From positions 1 through 43,230 of the forward strand of contig JAXFQS010000082.1 in assembly GCA_034178815.1 (NCBI GenBank): a stretch of DNA of 43,230 bases. Reading direction: 5' to 3'. This stretch comes from JAXFQS01 sp034178815 (GTDB lineage Bacteria; Verrucomicrobiota; Kiritimatiellia; RFP12; DVOR01). The stretch's first letter is position 1; each line of letters starts with the position of its first letter. Shown here one piece after another: positions 7,830 through 15,611 of this stretch. A program made the translations under genes and the position numbers. Under the pieces are notes generated by a model that saw nothing but the letters and a program-made list of their open reading frames with translations, searched no databases and was not told the DNA's origin.

Positions 7830-9203
7830 CTACCGGAGCGGCTTCAGCAACGCCCCGACCGTCCGCTCAATCGCCTTCGCCGCCGCCTTCGCCTCGCGCT
7901 TCGCCTCGGCAGCCCTGGCCGCCAGCGCCGCATAGTCCACCCCGTACCCCGCGCCCAAATGACGCTTGCGCGCCAGCACCGCATCAGGATCCATCCCGCG
8001 CAAATCCTCCAGATGATCCCTGATTTGATGGTACGCATCCCGAAACGGCATACCCCCCGCCACCAACTCAAGCGCCGCATCCGTCGCAAACACCCCCGGC
8101 TCCGCAAAAGCCGCACGCAAACGCCCCTCGTCAACCGCCAGACGCCCCGCCAAAAGCATCATGATACGGACCGAACCACGCGTCACCCGCAGCCCCTCCA
8201 TATACAACTCCTTCGTATCCTGCAAATCCCGGTTATACCCCCCCGGCATCGCCTTGATAACCGCCGAAGCAGCCGTCGAATATCCCAGCAGCAAAGCCGC
8301 CTTCGCGCGAATCAACTCCAAAAGATCCGGATTGTACTTCTGAGGCATAATGCTACTCCCCGTGCACAACTCCCGAGGCAGACGGAAATACCCAAACTCA
8401 GGCATCGAAAAGAGAATCAAATCCTCCGCCATACGCGAAAGCGTCAGCATCACCTGCTTAAGAGCATCCAGCAAAACAGCCTCATCCTTGCCCCGCGCGT
8501 TCGAAGCGTGAAACACATTTTGAAGCGGCGCGTCAAACCCCAGCAAACGCGTCGTCAGCCCCCGATCCAGCGGCAGCGGCACCCCATATCCCGCCGCCGA
8601 CCCCAGCGGATTGCGATTATTGAACCGCCGCGCCCCCTCCAAGACAATCAAGTCATCCAAAAGCGTCTCCCCCCATCCACTAGCCCAACACCCCACCGTC
8701 GTCGGCATCGCCGGCTGAAGATGCGTCCTACCCACCATCGGCACCTTCGCATGCCGCTTCCCGAACGCAATCAGAGCACCCGAAAGCATCGCAATCTCCT
8801 CCGAGAGCGCGACCAATTCGCTGCGCACATGCAAGCGGATGTCTACCGCCACCTGATCATTCCGGCTACGCCCTGTGTGAACCCTTCGGCCCAATTCCCC
8901 GAGCTTGGCGGTAAGCCGCCGTTCCACCGCCAGATGCACATCCTGGTCCTCGGCGGTAATGCAGAAGCGGCCCTCTTTGGCATCTTGGATTATCTCGCGG
9001 AGTTCGGCGACAACGGCATTGCGTTCTTCGCGGGAAAAGATGGCGGGGGCGACTTCCATACGGGACAACATAGTCACATGTGCGGCGGTGCCGATGCAGT
9101 CCCACTGGGCGAGGGCGAGGTCGAGAATGGGGTCTTTTCCTTCGGTGAACGCCAACACGTCGGGGTCAATGGCGCCGACGACTGTCTTTCTATTTATAGC
9201 CAT
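7830..9203 (-). CDS. argH: Argininosuccinate lyase
   Basis: ArgH cleaves argininosuccinate to arginine and fumarate, the last step of arginine synthesis. The 457-residue length is typical. Signatures include HTGRSRNDQVA near residue 108, VGRTHLQPAMPTT near 158 and the fumarase-superfamily signature GSSIMPQKYNPD near 282 with the catalytic serine loop. A Shine-Dalgarno-like GAGG lies 8 bases before the ATG. The preceding gene on this strand (373-residue unknown protein) ends only 9 bp upstream, so they are probably cotranscribed. Confidence 0.96.
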   Translation of the reverse strand: MAINRKTVVGAIDPDVLAFTEGKDPILDLALAQWDCIGTAAHVTMLSRMEVAPAIFSREERNAVVAELREIIQDAKEGRFCITAEDQDVHLAVERRLTAKLGELGRRVHTGRSRNDQVAVDIRLHVRSELVALSEEIAMLSGALIAFGKRHAKVPMVGRTHLQPAMPTTVGCWASGWGETLLDDLIVLEGARRFNNRNPLGSAAGYGVPLPLDRGLTTRLLGFDAPLQNVFHASNARGKDEAVLLDALKQVMLTLSRMAEDLILFSMPEFGYFRLPRELCTGSSIMPQKYNPDLLELIRAKAALLLGYSTAASAVIKAMPGGYNRDLQDTKELYMEGLRVTRGSVRIMMLLAGRLAVDEGRLRAAFAEPGVFATDAALELVAGGMPFRDAYHQIRDHLEDLRGMDPDAVLARKRHLGAGYGVDYAALAARAAEAKREAKAAAKAIERTVGALLKPLR

Positions 9204-9212
9204 TTTTCAGCC

Positions 9213-10334
9213 TCATCTTTGAGTGAAGGGTGTGTGTTCGAGTTGGGCCTCAAGCGTGCGCCGCCGGGCCTCTAAGGTGCGCAATTCTGCAGCGAGTTTA
9301 CGGGTATCGGTTCCATCCGAGAGTGCGTTGAGCCAGGCGGCGTAGTCGGCAGCGAGGTGGTCGAGTGCTTTGCCTCTGCCGATGGCTGGAATGCGCACGG
9401 TGAGGGCTTTTTGCTTGGCGGCGCGGCGGACGGCGGGTGCTTGGGCGCGGGGGATGAGCCAGGCGAGGGTGCGTGGGGTCCAGGGGTTTGGGCAGGGGAA
9501 GTTGGCGTCTGCGGGCCAGACGAGGAGGCTCATAGTCCAGCGTTGGAGGGCTTCTTTGGTGGCGACTCCGGGGTCGAATACGGAGGCTGCGGTCTGAAGG
9601 AGCCAGGAGTCCCAAAGGGTGTCGAGTTCGTCTGGGGGGAGTTGGGGCGTTTGGCCTTTGATGTAGGCTTCGAGTGTGATCAGGGGGTGTTTGCCGGTAA
9701 GGAGCCAGCGTGCGAGGACGGCGGCGAGGGGTTGGTCGAGTGTGGGGGTGTCGAGGAGTTCCTGGGCAGGGGGAAGGCGGGCTTCGGTCCAGCGGCTCCA
9801 TACGGTTTCGAAGTCTGGGGTGGCGTAAATGAGGGTCTCGGGGTTGCCGTTGACTTGGGCGCGTGCGATGGCTCTTCCGAGGGCGGTCGCTCGGGCGGGG
9901 GGGAAGGCATCGGTCTGGGCGGATATGGAGCAGAGCCCGCGTATTAGGGCGTCGCGGAAGGCGTCGAGGTCGCAGGTCTCGGGTGCGGGGAGGTCGATGC
10001 GGGTCTTGCCGCCGGGGGCGACGCGGCAGTGGACATTGGTTGCGCCGTTGGTTTCGTTTCCGAGGACGATAATCAGGGGGTTGTCGGGGGTGGAGAAGCG
10101 TCTGTGGAAGGCGCGCTGGAGTTCTTGCTCGACGCGGGTGGCGAATACCAGCACGGAGGGGCGCATCTGGCTGACGCGCTCGTCTTTGGTGTATACCAGC
10201 AGGGCCCCGTCGTGCGAACGAACGGGGGCGAGTGTTTCGTATCTCCGGGAGGCGGCCGTAGCAAGGAATGCCCCCAAGAGGAACACGGCAATGAGTCGGA
10301 CGGTCGGGGCAGGGATCACGCCGGAGGTTTCCAT
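9213..10334 (-). CDS. Membrane-anchored or secreted protein of unknown function
   Basis: A 373-residue protein with one hydrophobic N-terminal segment (about residues 10-27, RLIAVFLLGAFLATA) acting as a signal anchor. The body contains RPSVLVFATRVEQELQRAFHRRF and an NPLIIVLGNETNG strand. The middle is rich in Trp, Pro and Leu, and residues about 350-365 form a charged Arg/Leu helix (RTLEARRRTLEAQLE). I see no HExxH, lipobox or other catalytic motif and do not recognise the family. A longer reading to 10553 exists, but it runs antiparallel in codon sense over the dCMP deaminase, so the ATG at 10334, overlapping that gene by 19 bp, is chosen. Confidence 0.65.
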   Translation of the reverse strand: METSGVIPAPTVRLIAVFLLGAFLATAASRRYETLAPVRSHDGALLVYTKDERVSQMRPSVLVFATRVEQELQRAFHRRFSTPDNPLIIVLGNETNGATNVHCRVAPGGKTRIDLPAPETCDLDAFRDALIRGLCSISAQTDAFPPARATALGRAIARAQVNGNPETLIYATPDFETVWSRWTEARLPPAQELLDTPTLDQPLAAVLARWLLTGKHPLITLEAYIKGQTPQLPPDELDTLWDSWLLQTAASVFDPGVATKEALQRWTMSLLVWPADANFPCPNPWTPRTLAWLIPRAQAPAVRRAAKQKALTVRIPAIGRGKALDHLAADYAAWLNALSDGTDTRKLAAELRTLEARRRTLEAQLEHTPFTQR

Positions 10335-10777
10335 TGGCGGCAGGCGACGCCGGCCTCGTCCAGCAGCCGCCGAGTCTGGTCGTTGAAGGCGTACTCGCCG
10401 CCGTAGACGACCTCGCGGATGCCGGCATTGATGATCAGTTTCGCGCAGGTCAGGCAGGGGCTGAGCGTCACATAGATGGTCGCGCCACTCAAGCGGATGC
10501 CGTAGTAGGCGGCCTGGCAAATGGCGTTCTGCTCGGCGTGGACGCAGAGGCACTCTTCCAGCGAGGCGCCCGACGGCGCAGTACCGCTACAACGCGGACA
10601 TCCCCCGTCAAAACAGTTGCGCACGCCCCTTGGCGTCCCGTTATAGCCCGTAGAAACGATGCGCCGGTCGGCCACCACCACAGCCGCCACCTGCCGACGC
10701 GAACAGTTCGAACGCGTCGCCACAACCTGCGCAATGTTCATAAAATAAGTATCCCAATCCGGCCTCGAATCGCTCAT
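10316..10777 (-). CDS. dCMP deaminase (ComEB-like)
   Basis: A 153-residue zinc-dependent deaminase of the cytidine/deoxycytidylate family, expected to turn dCMP into dUMP for dTTP synthesis. It has the N-terminal W..YFM..A..VA.RS.C.RR pattern, GYNGTPRG, HAEQNAI (zinc His and catalytic Glu) and SPCLTCAK (PCxxC zinc cysteines). The extra FDGGCPRC cysteines match dCMP deaminases. An AGGAGG Shine-Dalgarno sits just before the ATG at 10777. The stop of the methyltransferase gene upstream overlaps this ATG (ATGA), and the next gene starts before this one ends. Confidence 0.9.
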   Translation of the reverse strand: MSDSRPDWDTYFMNIAQVVATRSNCSRRQVAAVVVADRRIVSTGYNGTPRGVRNCFDGGCPRCSGTAPSGASLEECLCVHAEQNAICQAAYYGIRLSGATIYVTLSPCLTCAKLIINAGIREVVYGGEYAFNDQTRRLLDEAGVACRQWKPPA

Positions 10778-11949
10778 CTTCCCTCCTTGGTGCAGACAAT
10801 GACCGTATACCCGCGCCGCCCCACCTCCGACACGACACGCAAATGCCGCGCGGCAACCTCCCGGAGCCGCTCCCCCTGCGTCGCCACCAGCCACGCTTTG
10901 CCCCCCGGACGCAAAACCTTGGCCGCCGTCTCCACAAAAAGTTCCGCAATCCGCCACTCCCCGAAATAAGGCGGATTCCCCACAAAACAGTCAGCAATCC
11001 CCCCGCACCCCCCGTCCGAAAGAAGAAACTCCGCCCCCACAATCCCGCACGACTTCGCATTCCTCCGCGCCACCTCGATAGCACGCGCATTCGAATCCAC
11101 AAAGCGGCAACGCACCCCCTTGACCGCTTGCGCAATGAGCACCCCAACCATACCGCAACCGCACCCCATATCAACCAAACGATCCCCCTCCCGAACCCCC
11201 TGCACAGCAATCTCGGCCAGCGCCAGCCCCCCCATATCCGCACGACGATGACAGAAAACACCCGGGATTGTCAGCAACTCCAACGGCTCATGCCCCGGAA
11301 GAGATGCCCTGAAACGAGCCTCGAAATTGCGCACCCGCCGAGGACTTTCCGCCTTCCACCCCCACGCCACGCAACCCTTGCAGCCGCACCGGACCAACAT
11401 CCCGCGCATCTGCTTGAATAGCGGCCCCAAAGGCAATTCGCTGGCAAGAATCACCAGCGCACCTGCCGCCGAAAGCCGCACCGTCTCCTCCAGCACCGAA
11501 AGGGCAAGTTCCCCAGAAATCCCCCCCGCAGAAAGAGAAATCGCGACCAGCGTTGGCGGCAGATTCCCGGGAGCAAACGGGTAAGGAACGCAACGGAGAT
11601 CAACCTTTCCCCGGAGATCGTTGGCGTCCAGATTCTGCTCGATGGCGCGCCCATGATGGACATCAAGAACCCAGCACCCGACGCGGTGTTCCGGGAACAT
11701 CAAAGTGGCGGCAATAGGCGCAGCCCCCGTCCGTCCTCCTGCAAACAATGCGGCGCCGGGCTGGATGCGATCGCGGAGTTCGGAAAGCATCTCCAGGAGG
11801 CTGCGCTCGGTAGGATGGAGGCCCGAGCGTGTAATGAAGTCGCACCGAATCTGGGGTAGCGGTTCGTGGCGCTGGTGGGCACCGTCGCGGCGGGTGAGCC
11901 AGATGGTTTTGAGGGCTTTGTCGGGCATCTTTTGGTGAGGTGGCTTCAT
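10774..11949 (-). CDS. RsmC/RlmG-like rRNA (guanine-N2) methyltransferase
   Basis: A 391-residue S-adenosylmethionine enzyme. The C-terminal half holds a class I methyltransferase fold: motif I LVDMGCGCGMVGV, then FVDSNARAIEVARRN, and the catalytic NPPY (VGNPPYFGE), which in this family marks N2-guanine or N6-adenine RNA methylation. The N-terminal half (a degenerate second methyltransferase-like domain, with RTGAAPIAATLMFP) resembles the duplicated layout of RsmC and RlmG. The first 112 codons of the longer reading overlap the YbaK-like gene and are rejected; the ATG at 11949 overlaps that gene's stop as ATGA. Which rRNA base it modifies cannot be told. Confidence 0.8.
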   Translation of the reverse strand: MKPPHQKMPDKALKTIWLTRRDGAHQRHEPLPQIRCDFITRSGLHPTERSLLEMLSELRDRIQPGAALFAGGRTGAAPIAATLMFPEHRVGCWVLDVHHGRAIEQNLDANDLRGKVDLRCVPYPFAPGNLPPTLVAISLSAGGISGELALSVLEETVRLSAAGALVILASELPLGPLFKQMRGMLVRCGCKGCVAWGWKAESPRRVRNFEARFRASLPGHEPLELLTIPGVFCHRRADMGGLALAEIAVQGVREGDRLVDMGCGCGMVGVLIAQAVKGVRCRFVDSNARAIEVARRNAKSCGIVGAEFLLSDGGCGGIADCFVGNPPYFGEWRIAELFVETAAKVLRPGGKAWLVATQGERLREVAARHLRVVSEVGRRGYTVIVCTKEGR

Positions 11950-12431
11950 TGCATGGCGTCGACCGGTGTGGCTTTGAGGGTGTCGGTCAAGGCTTGTGAG
12001 GGGATGGCGACAAGGAGTCCACGGCGGCCGCCGTTGATGTAGATGGTGGGGTGGTCGAGGATAGTTTTCTGAACGAAGACGGGCAGGTTTTTGCGTGTTC
12101 CGAAGGGGCTGGTACCGCCGCAGAAGTAGCCTGTGTGGCGCTGAGCGGTGTCGGTGGTGCAGGGGGTGATGGTCTTGACTTCGAGGGTTCGGGCTAGGTT
12201 TTTGAGGGAGATTTCGCGGTCGCCGTGCATAAGGCAGATGAGGGGTTTTCGGGTGTCGGTCTCGAGTACGATGGTCTTGATGCAAAGGTGTTCGTCGAGG
12301 CCGAGGGAGGTTGCGGCGAGGCGGGTTCCGCCGTGTTCTTCGAAGGTGTAGAGGTGCGGGGTGTAGGGGACTTTGTGGGCTTCGAGCCAGCGGAGTGCTT
12401 GGGTATGGGGGATGTCGTCACTGTGCGCCAT
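11946..12431 (-). CDS. YbaK/EbsC-family aminoacyl-tRNA deacylase
   Basis: A 161-residue single-domain editing protein. Members such as YbaK hydrolyse Cys-tRNA(Pro) and act in trans to keep translation accurate. Matching features are the N-terminal TQALRWLEAHKVPYTPHLY, then IKTIVLETDTRKPLICLMHGDREISLKNLARTL (with the conserved catalytic-region Lys of the IKTL block), GYFCGGTSPFGTRKNLPVFVQ and GGRRG. The GG.SPFG.....PV pattern is the clearest. The ATG at 12431 overlaps the CE7 esterase end by 14 bp. Specificity for Cys-tRNA(Pro) rather than another mischarged tRNA is inferred. Confidence 0.9.
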   Translation of the reverse strand: MAHSDDIPHTQALRWLEAHKVPYTPHLYTFEEHGGTRLAATSLGLDEHLCIKTIVLETDTRKPLICLMHGDREISLKNLARTLEVKTITPCTTDTAQRHTGYFCGGTSPFGTRKNLPVFVQKTILDHPTIYINGGRRGLLVAIPSQALTDTLKATPVDAMQ

Positions 12432-13725
12432 GGGGTCGATTCCGGTCGTAGGATTCGGTGGAGAGGAGTTGGTAGATCCAGGGGTAGACGCTATGCCCCA
12501 TGCCCAGACCGTGGATGATGCGCTTGTCGGTCGTGCGCAAGGCGTTGTAGGCGCCGTAAACGGCATTGGGGGCGCAGGTCTGGTCGACGAATCCGACGGC
12601 CATGTCGACGGGACAGCGGATGCGTTTGGCGAAGTTGACGCCGTCGTAGTAGGCCATGGCTTTGCGGACGGCGCGGGTGCGACCGGGGGCGTAGCGGCGA
12701 GCGTTTTCGATGGGCTGGGGCCAACCGGCCTGCATGCCGGATTGACGTTCGTAGAGGCCGGTCATGGCGGGGACGAAGATGGAGGCCCGGGTGAAGTGGG
12801 GGAAGAGGGCGCAGAGGATCAGACCGAAGCCGCCGCCTTGGCTGGTGCCTTCATAGTAGAAGCGGGTCTGGTCGACTTCGGGCTGGGCGTAGAGCCAGTC
12901 GACGGCGCGGACGATGCCCAGCACGGAGCGATGGTAGAAGTACTCCTCGCGGCTGTCCGCCCCGGCGTTGTAGTAGCGCCCGTTGGACAAAGGTTCGCAC
13001 CACTTAAGCTGTTTGCTCCATACCTCTCCCGTCCGGAGATAGGCATCATACCCCCCCGAAAGTGGCAACCTCAGCACACTCATGAAAAGTACGATTCCCC
13101 CGCGGTCCGCCAAATCCAGCCGCGGCTCGAACGACCACCTCCCGAATCCAGCCCCCGGCACCTGCACGAAAACCGGAGCCTTCCCCTTGAGCCCCTTCGG
13201 CTTAACCAGCCACCCGTAGACCCGCTGCCCCCCCGGAACCCCAAAGGAAACCTCAAACGCCTCGCGCGAAGCATTCGTCCACGGCGCATACGGCCGAATC
13301 ACGACATCCAGCGGCACCTCCCGGTAATACCGCTTCAGCGACTGCTCCCAAAACAGATCAAAATCCGCCGGCTCAGGCGTCCGCGAGACAATCCGCTCCG
13401 GAGAGACCGCCACCCCGCACTGCGCCGAAGCCATCCGATTCGTCTCTACCGGGGCAACCATACAGTGCAAAAACCCCGGCTTGTCCCCCACCACCGAAAG
13501 CGACAAACGCCCCACCCCGTTCGTCTCCGCCAACACCTCCCCGCCAAACCAACAAACCCTCATCCGCAACGCCCCCCCCCTCGCCTCAGCCCCCTCCGCA
13601 ACCGCCGAAAAAACAATCCGCTCCCCCACCGCATAGACCGCATTCGTCCGATCGCAGACCACCTTCACATCCGCCCGCAACCCGACCGCCGCCAAAAACA
13701 CAACACCAATCCACCGCAACCTCAT
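12418..13725 (-). CDS. Secreted acetyl xylan esterase / CE7-type carbohydrate esterase
   Basis: A 435-residue exported alpha/beta hydrolase. A signal peptide (MRLRWIGVVFLAAVGLRA) is followed by an N-terminal beta-rich region of about 100 residues and then an AXE1-type domain. Catalytic candidates are Ser295 in GTSQGG, the Asp in AVGFVDQTCAP and the His in GMGHSVYP, all in the CE7 order. The family removes acetyl groups from xylan fragments or cephalosporin C. GGAGG six bases before the ATG at 13725 decides the start over an upstream ATG and a TTG, which would overlap tsaC. Together with the beta-helix glycosidase it suggests plant polysaccharide or mucin use. Confidence 0.88.
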   Translation of the reverse strand: MRLRWIGVVFLAAVGLRADVKVVCDRTNAVYAVGERIVFSAVAEGAEARGGALRMRVCWFGGEVLAETNGVGRLSLSVVGDKPGFLHCMVAPVETNRMASAQCGVAVSPERIVSRTPEPADFDLFWEQSLKRYYREVPLDVVIRPYAPWTNASREAFEVSFGVPGGQRVYGWLVKPKGLKGKAPVFVQVPGAGFGRWSFEPRLDLADRGGIVLFMSVLRLPLSGGYDAYLRTGEVWSKQLKWCEPLSNGRYYNAGADSREEYFYHRSVLGIVRAVDWLYAQPEVDQTRFYYEGTSQGGGFGLILCALFPHFTRASIFVPAMTGLYERQSGMQAGWPQPIENARRYAPGRTRAVRKAMAYYDGVNFAKRIRCPVDMAVGFVDQTCAPNAVYGAYNALRTTDKRIIHGLGMGHSVYPWIYQLLSTESYDRNRPHGAQ

Positions 13726-13736
13726 AGCAACCTCCA

Positions 13737-14327
13737 TCACAAACAACCTACCCGCACCGGCCCCTCACGCAACACCCGAACCGAACCATCCCCACACACC
13801 TGCACCACCGTACTGGCCACACCACCCCGGCACGGGCCATCGTCCGCCAACACATCCGCCTGCAAACCCAACGACGCAAAAACATCCCCCGCATCCAACG
13901 CCGGCATCCCACCACTCAGATTCGCACTCGTCACCCGAAGCACCCCCCCGCAAGCCGCCAACAGCCCACGCGCCCAACTATGATCCGGCACCCGCAAACC
14001 CTCCAAAACCTCCACCCCATCCCCACCCACACACGGCACCACAAGCGTCAAAGCCCCCGGCCAATACGTCTCAGCCAATCCCCTCGCAACCGGAGCAAAG
14101 CCCCCCGCAAAAGCCTCCGCAGCCCCCACATCAGACGCCAAAAGCGCAATCGGCTTCGACCGAGGCCGACCCTTGATTGCAGCCAACCGCGCCACCGCAT
14201 CCAAACACCCCGGATGCGCCGCAAGCCCATAGACCGTATCCGTCGGAATAACCGCCACCCCCCCACGCAACAACACATCCGCCACGCGGGAAACACTCCC
14301 CGAATCGGCGCACGACAGCGCAATCAT
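13737..14327 (-). CDS. tsaC: L-threonylcarbamoyladenylate synthase (Sua5/YciO/YrdC family)
   Basis: This 196-residue protein makes threonylcarbamoyl-AMP from threonine, bicarbonate and ATP for the t6A37 modification of ANN-decoding tRNAs. It shows IPTDTVYGLAAHP, the KGRPRSKPIALL basic motif, the WPGALTLVVP block, VPDHSWARGLL and TSANLSGG, in family order. It lacks the C-terminal Sua5 domain, as in TsaC. It is followed directly by the CE7 esterase and preceded by efpL with a 6-bp gap, so it belongs to a run of translation-related genes. Confidence 0.93.
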   Translation of the reverse strand: MIALSCADSGSVSRVADVLLRGGVAVIPTDTVYGLAAHPGCLDAVARLAAIKGRPRSKPIALLASDVGAAEAFAGGFAPVARGLAETYWPGALTLVVPCVGGDGVEVLEGLRVPDHSWARGLLAACGGVLRVTSANLSGGMPALDAGDVFASLGLQADVLADDGPCRGGVASTVVQVCGDGSVRVLREGPVRVGCL

Positions 14328-14333
14328 CGCACA

Positions 14334-14906
14334 TCAGGCCCGAGAAACAAACGCCCCGTCTTCCGTATTGACCACCACATCGGTTCCGGCTTCAAGATAC
14401 TCCGGAACCATCACCACCAGCCCTGTCGCAGTCTTCGCCGGCTTCGGTCGAGAGGTGACCGTCGCCCCCTTCATTGGCGGGTCACACTCCGCAATGCGCA
14501 CGACAACCTTCGCCGGCACGCCAACCGCCAGAACCTTTCCATCCGAAACTAGGGCATACAGTCCTTCCAAATCCTCCGAGAGGAAGTGGACTTTATCTCC
14601 CAGCGCCTCTGCGTCCATCTCGAACTGGGAGAAATCCTCGGCATCCATAAAGGTATAGCGGCCACTGTTGTCGGAGTAGAGAAATTGAATATCTCGTTTC
14701 TCGAGGTCGCAATCCTGGAAGAGGTCATCGCCCTTGCAGGTCTTGTCTATCTTCGCCTTCGAGACTAGGTTCCTGAAGCGGAATCGGTAAAGTGTGGCGG
14801 CGCCTCTTGCACTCGGATTTGTCACCGTCAACTGTTCAAGGGCATGCGGGAGGCCGTCGATAGAGACCAGCGCGCCGCGATGCAGGTCACAGGCTCTTGT
14901 GGGCAT
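14334..14906 (-). CDS. efpL: Elongation factor P-like protein EfpL (YeiP family)
   Basis: A 190-residue three-domain EF-P paralogue, the same length as E. coli YeiP/EfpL. EF-P proteins relieve ribosome stalling at proline-rich sequences. The loop that points at the peptidyl-transferase centre reads NPSARGAATLYRFRF, with Arg34 where EF-P has its modified lysine; this PxARGAATL loop is diagnostic of the YeiP branch. Domain matches include YTFMDAEDF and a C-terminal GLVVMVPEYLEAG. An in-frame TTG two codons earlier is possible, but the ATG at 14906 lies 7 bases after GGAG. It overlaps the pyrF end by 20 bp. Canonical EF-P is not in this window. Confidence 0.9.
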   Translation of the reverse strand: MPTRACDLHRGALVSIDGLPHALEQLTVTNPSARGAATLYRFRFRNLVSKAKIDKTCKGDDLFQDCDLEKRDIQFLYSDNSGRYTFMDAEDFSQFEMDAEALGDKVHFLSEDLEGLYALVSDGKVLAVGVPAKVVVRIAECDPPMKGATVTSRPKPAKTATGLVVMVPEYLEAGTDVVVNTEDGAFVSRA

Positions 14907-15588
14907 TTTCAATCTCCAGTCGAATTACTTCCGCGGCCGCGCGGGGGTCGGAAGCCTGCACAATGGGTCGGCCGATTACTAGGTAGGACGCGCCGTCCCG
15001 GATGGCCGAGGCGGGGGTTGCTACGCGCTTTTGGTCGCCGATGTCTGCTCCTGCCGGGCGAACTCCGGGGGTGACAAGGAGTGCCTCTGGACCCAATGTT
15101 TCGCGCAGGCGGCGGACTTCCTTTGGGGAGCAGACTAATCCGTCCGCGCCGTGTCCGACCGCCAAGCGGCCCAACGCTTCGACTTGTTCCGCCGGAGGGC
15201 GTCCAACACCGATATCCGCCAGGTCTGAGGCATCCAGCGAGGTCAACACGGTCACGGCCAAGATTCGGGGGCGTTCGCTCCCGAAGGCTTTTGCCGCGGT
15301 GGCGGCCGCTTCGATCATGGTCTTGCCGCCGCTGGCGTGGATGGTCAGCAGGTCGACGCCCATCTTGCCGGCGGAGGTGACGGCGCGTTCCACCGTCCGG
15401 GGGATGTCGTGGAACTTCAAATCGAGGAAGACTTTCTTGCCTTTGGCCTTGACGGCTTTGACGACATCGGGGCCTTCGGCGGTGAAGAGTTCCATACCGA
15501 TCTTGTAGAATCCGACGGCGTCGCCAATGCGGTCAAGCACGGCGAGGGCTTCAGCGGTGGTCTGGACATCCAGTGCAGCGATAATCAT
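14887..15588 (-). CDS. pyrF: Orotidine 5'-phosphate decarboxylase
   Basis: PyrF decarboxylates OMP to UMP, the last step of de novo pyrimidine synthesis. The 233-residue TIM barrel starts MIIAALDVQ and includes the catalytic network in VFLDLKFHDIPRTV (Asp-x-Lys-x-x-Asp), the LLTIHASGG strand, LVTPGVRP and the phosphate-binding YLVIGRPI. This is group 1 length. A longer reading to 15714 adds low-complexity arginine-rich residues overlapping the chaperone gene and is rejected. It overlaps efpL. Confidence 0.95.
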   Translation of the reverse strand: MIIAALDVQTTAEALAVLDRIGDAVGFYKIGMELFTAEGPDVVKAVKAKGKKVFLDLKFHDIPRTVERAVTSAGKMGVDLLTIHASGGKTMIEAAATAAKAFGSERPRILAVTVLTSLDASDLADIGVGRPPAEQVEALGRLAVGHGADGLVCSPKEVRRLRETLGPEALLVTPGVRPAGADIGDQKRVATPASAIRDGASYLVIGRPIVQASDPRAAAEVIRLEIENAHKSL

Positions 15589-15611
15589 CGTTCCATCCTT
15601 TCGGCGCAGCG

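Noticed and set aside
9213..10553. Longer 446-residue start for the unknown membrane-anchored protein
   Set aside because: The extra 73 residues overlap the dCMP deaminase in another frame and are Arg-rich; the downstream ATG gives a proper signal anchor.
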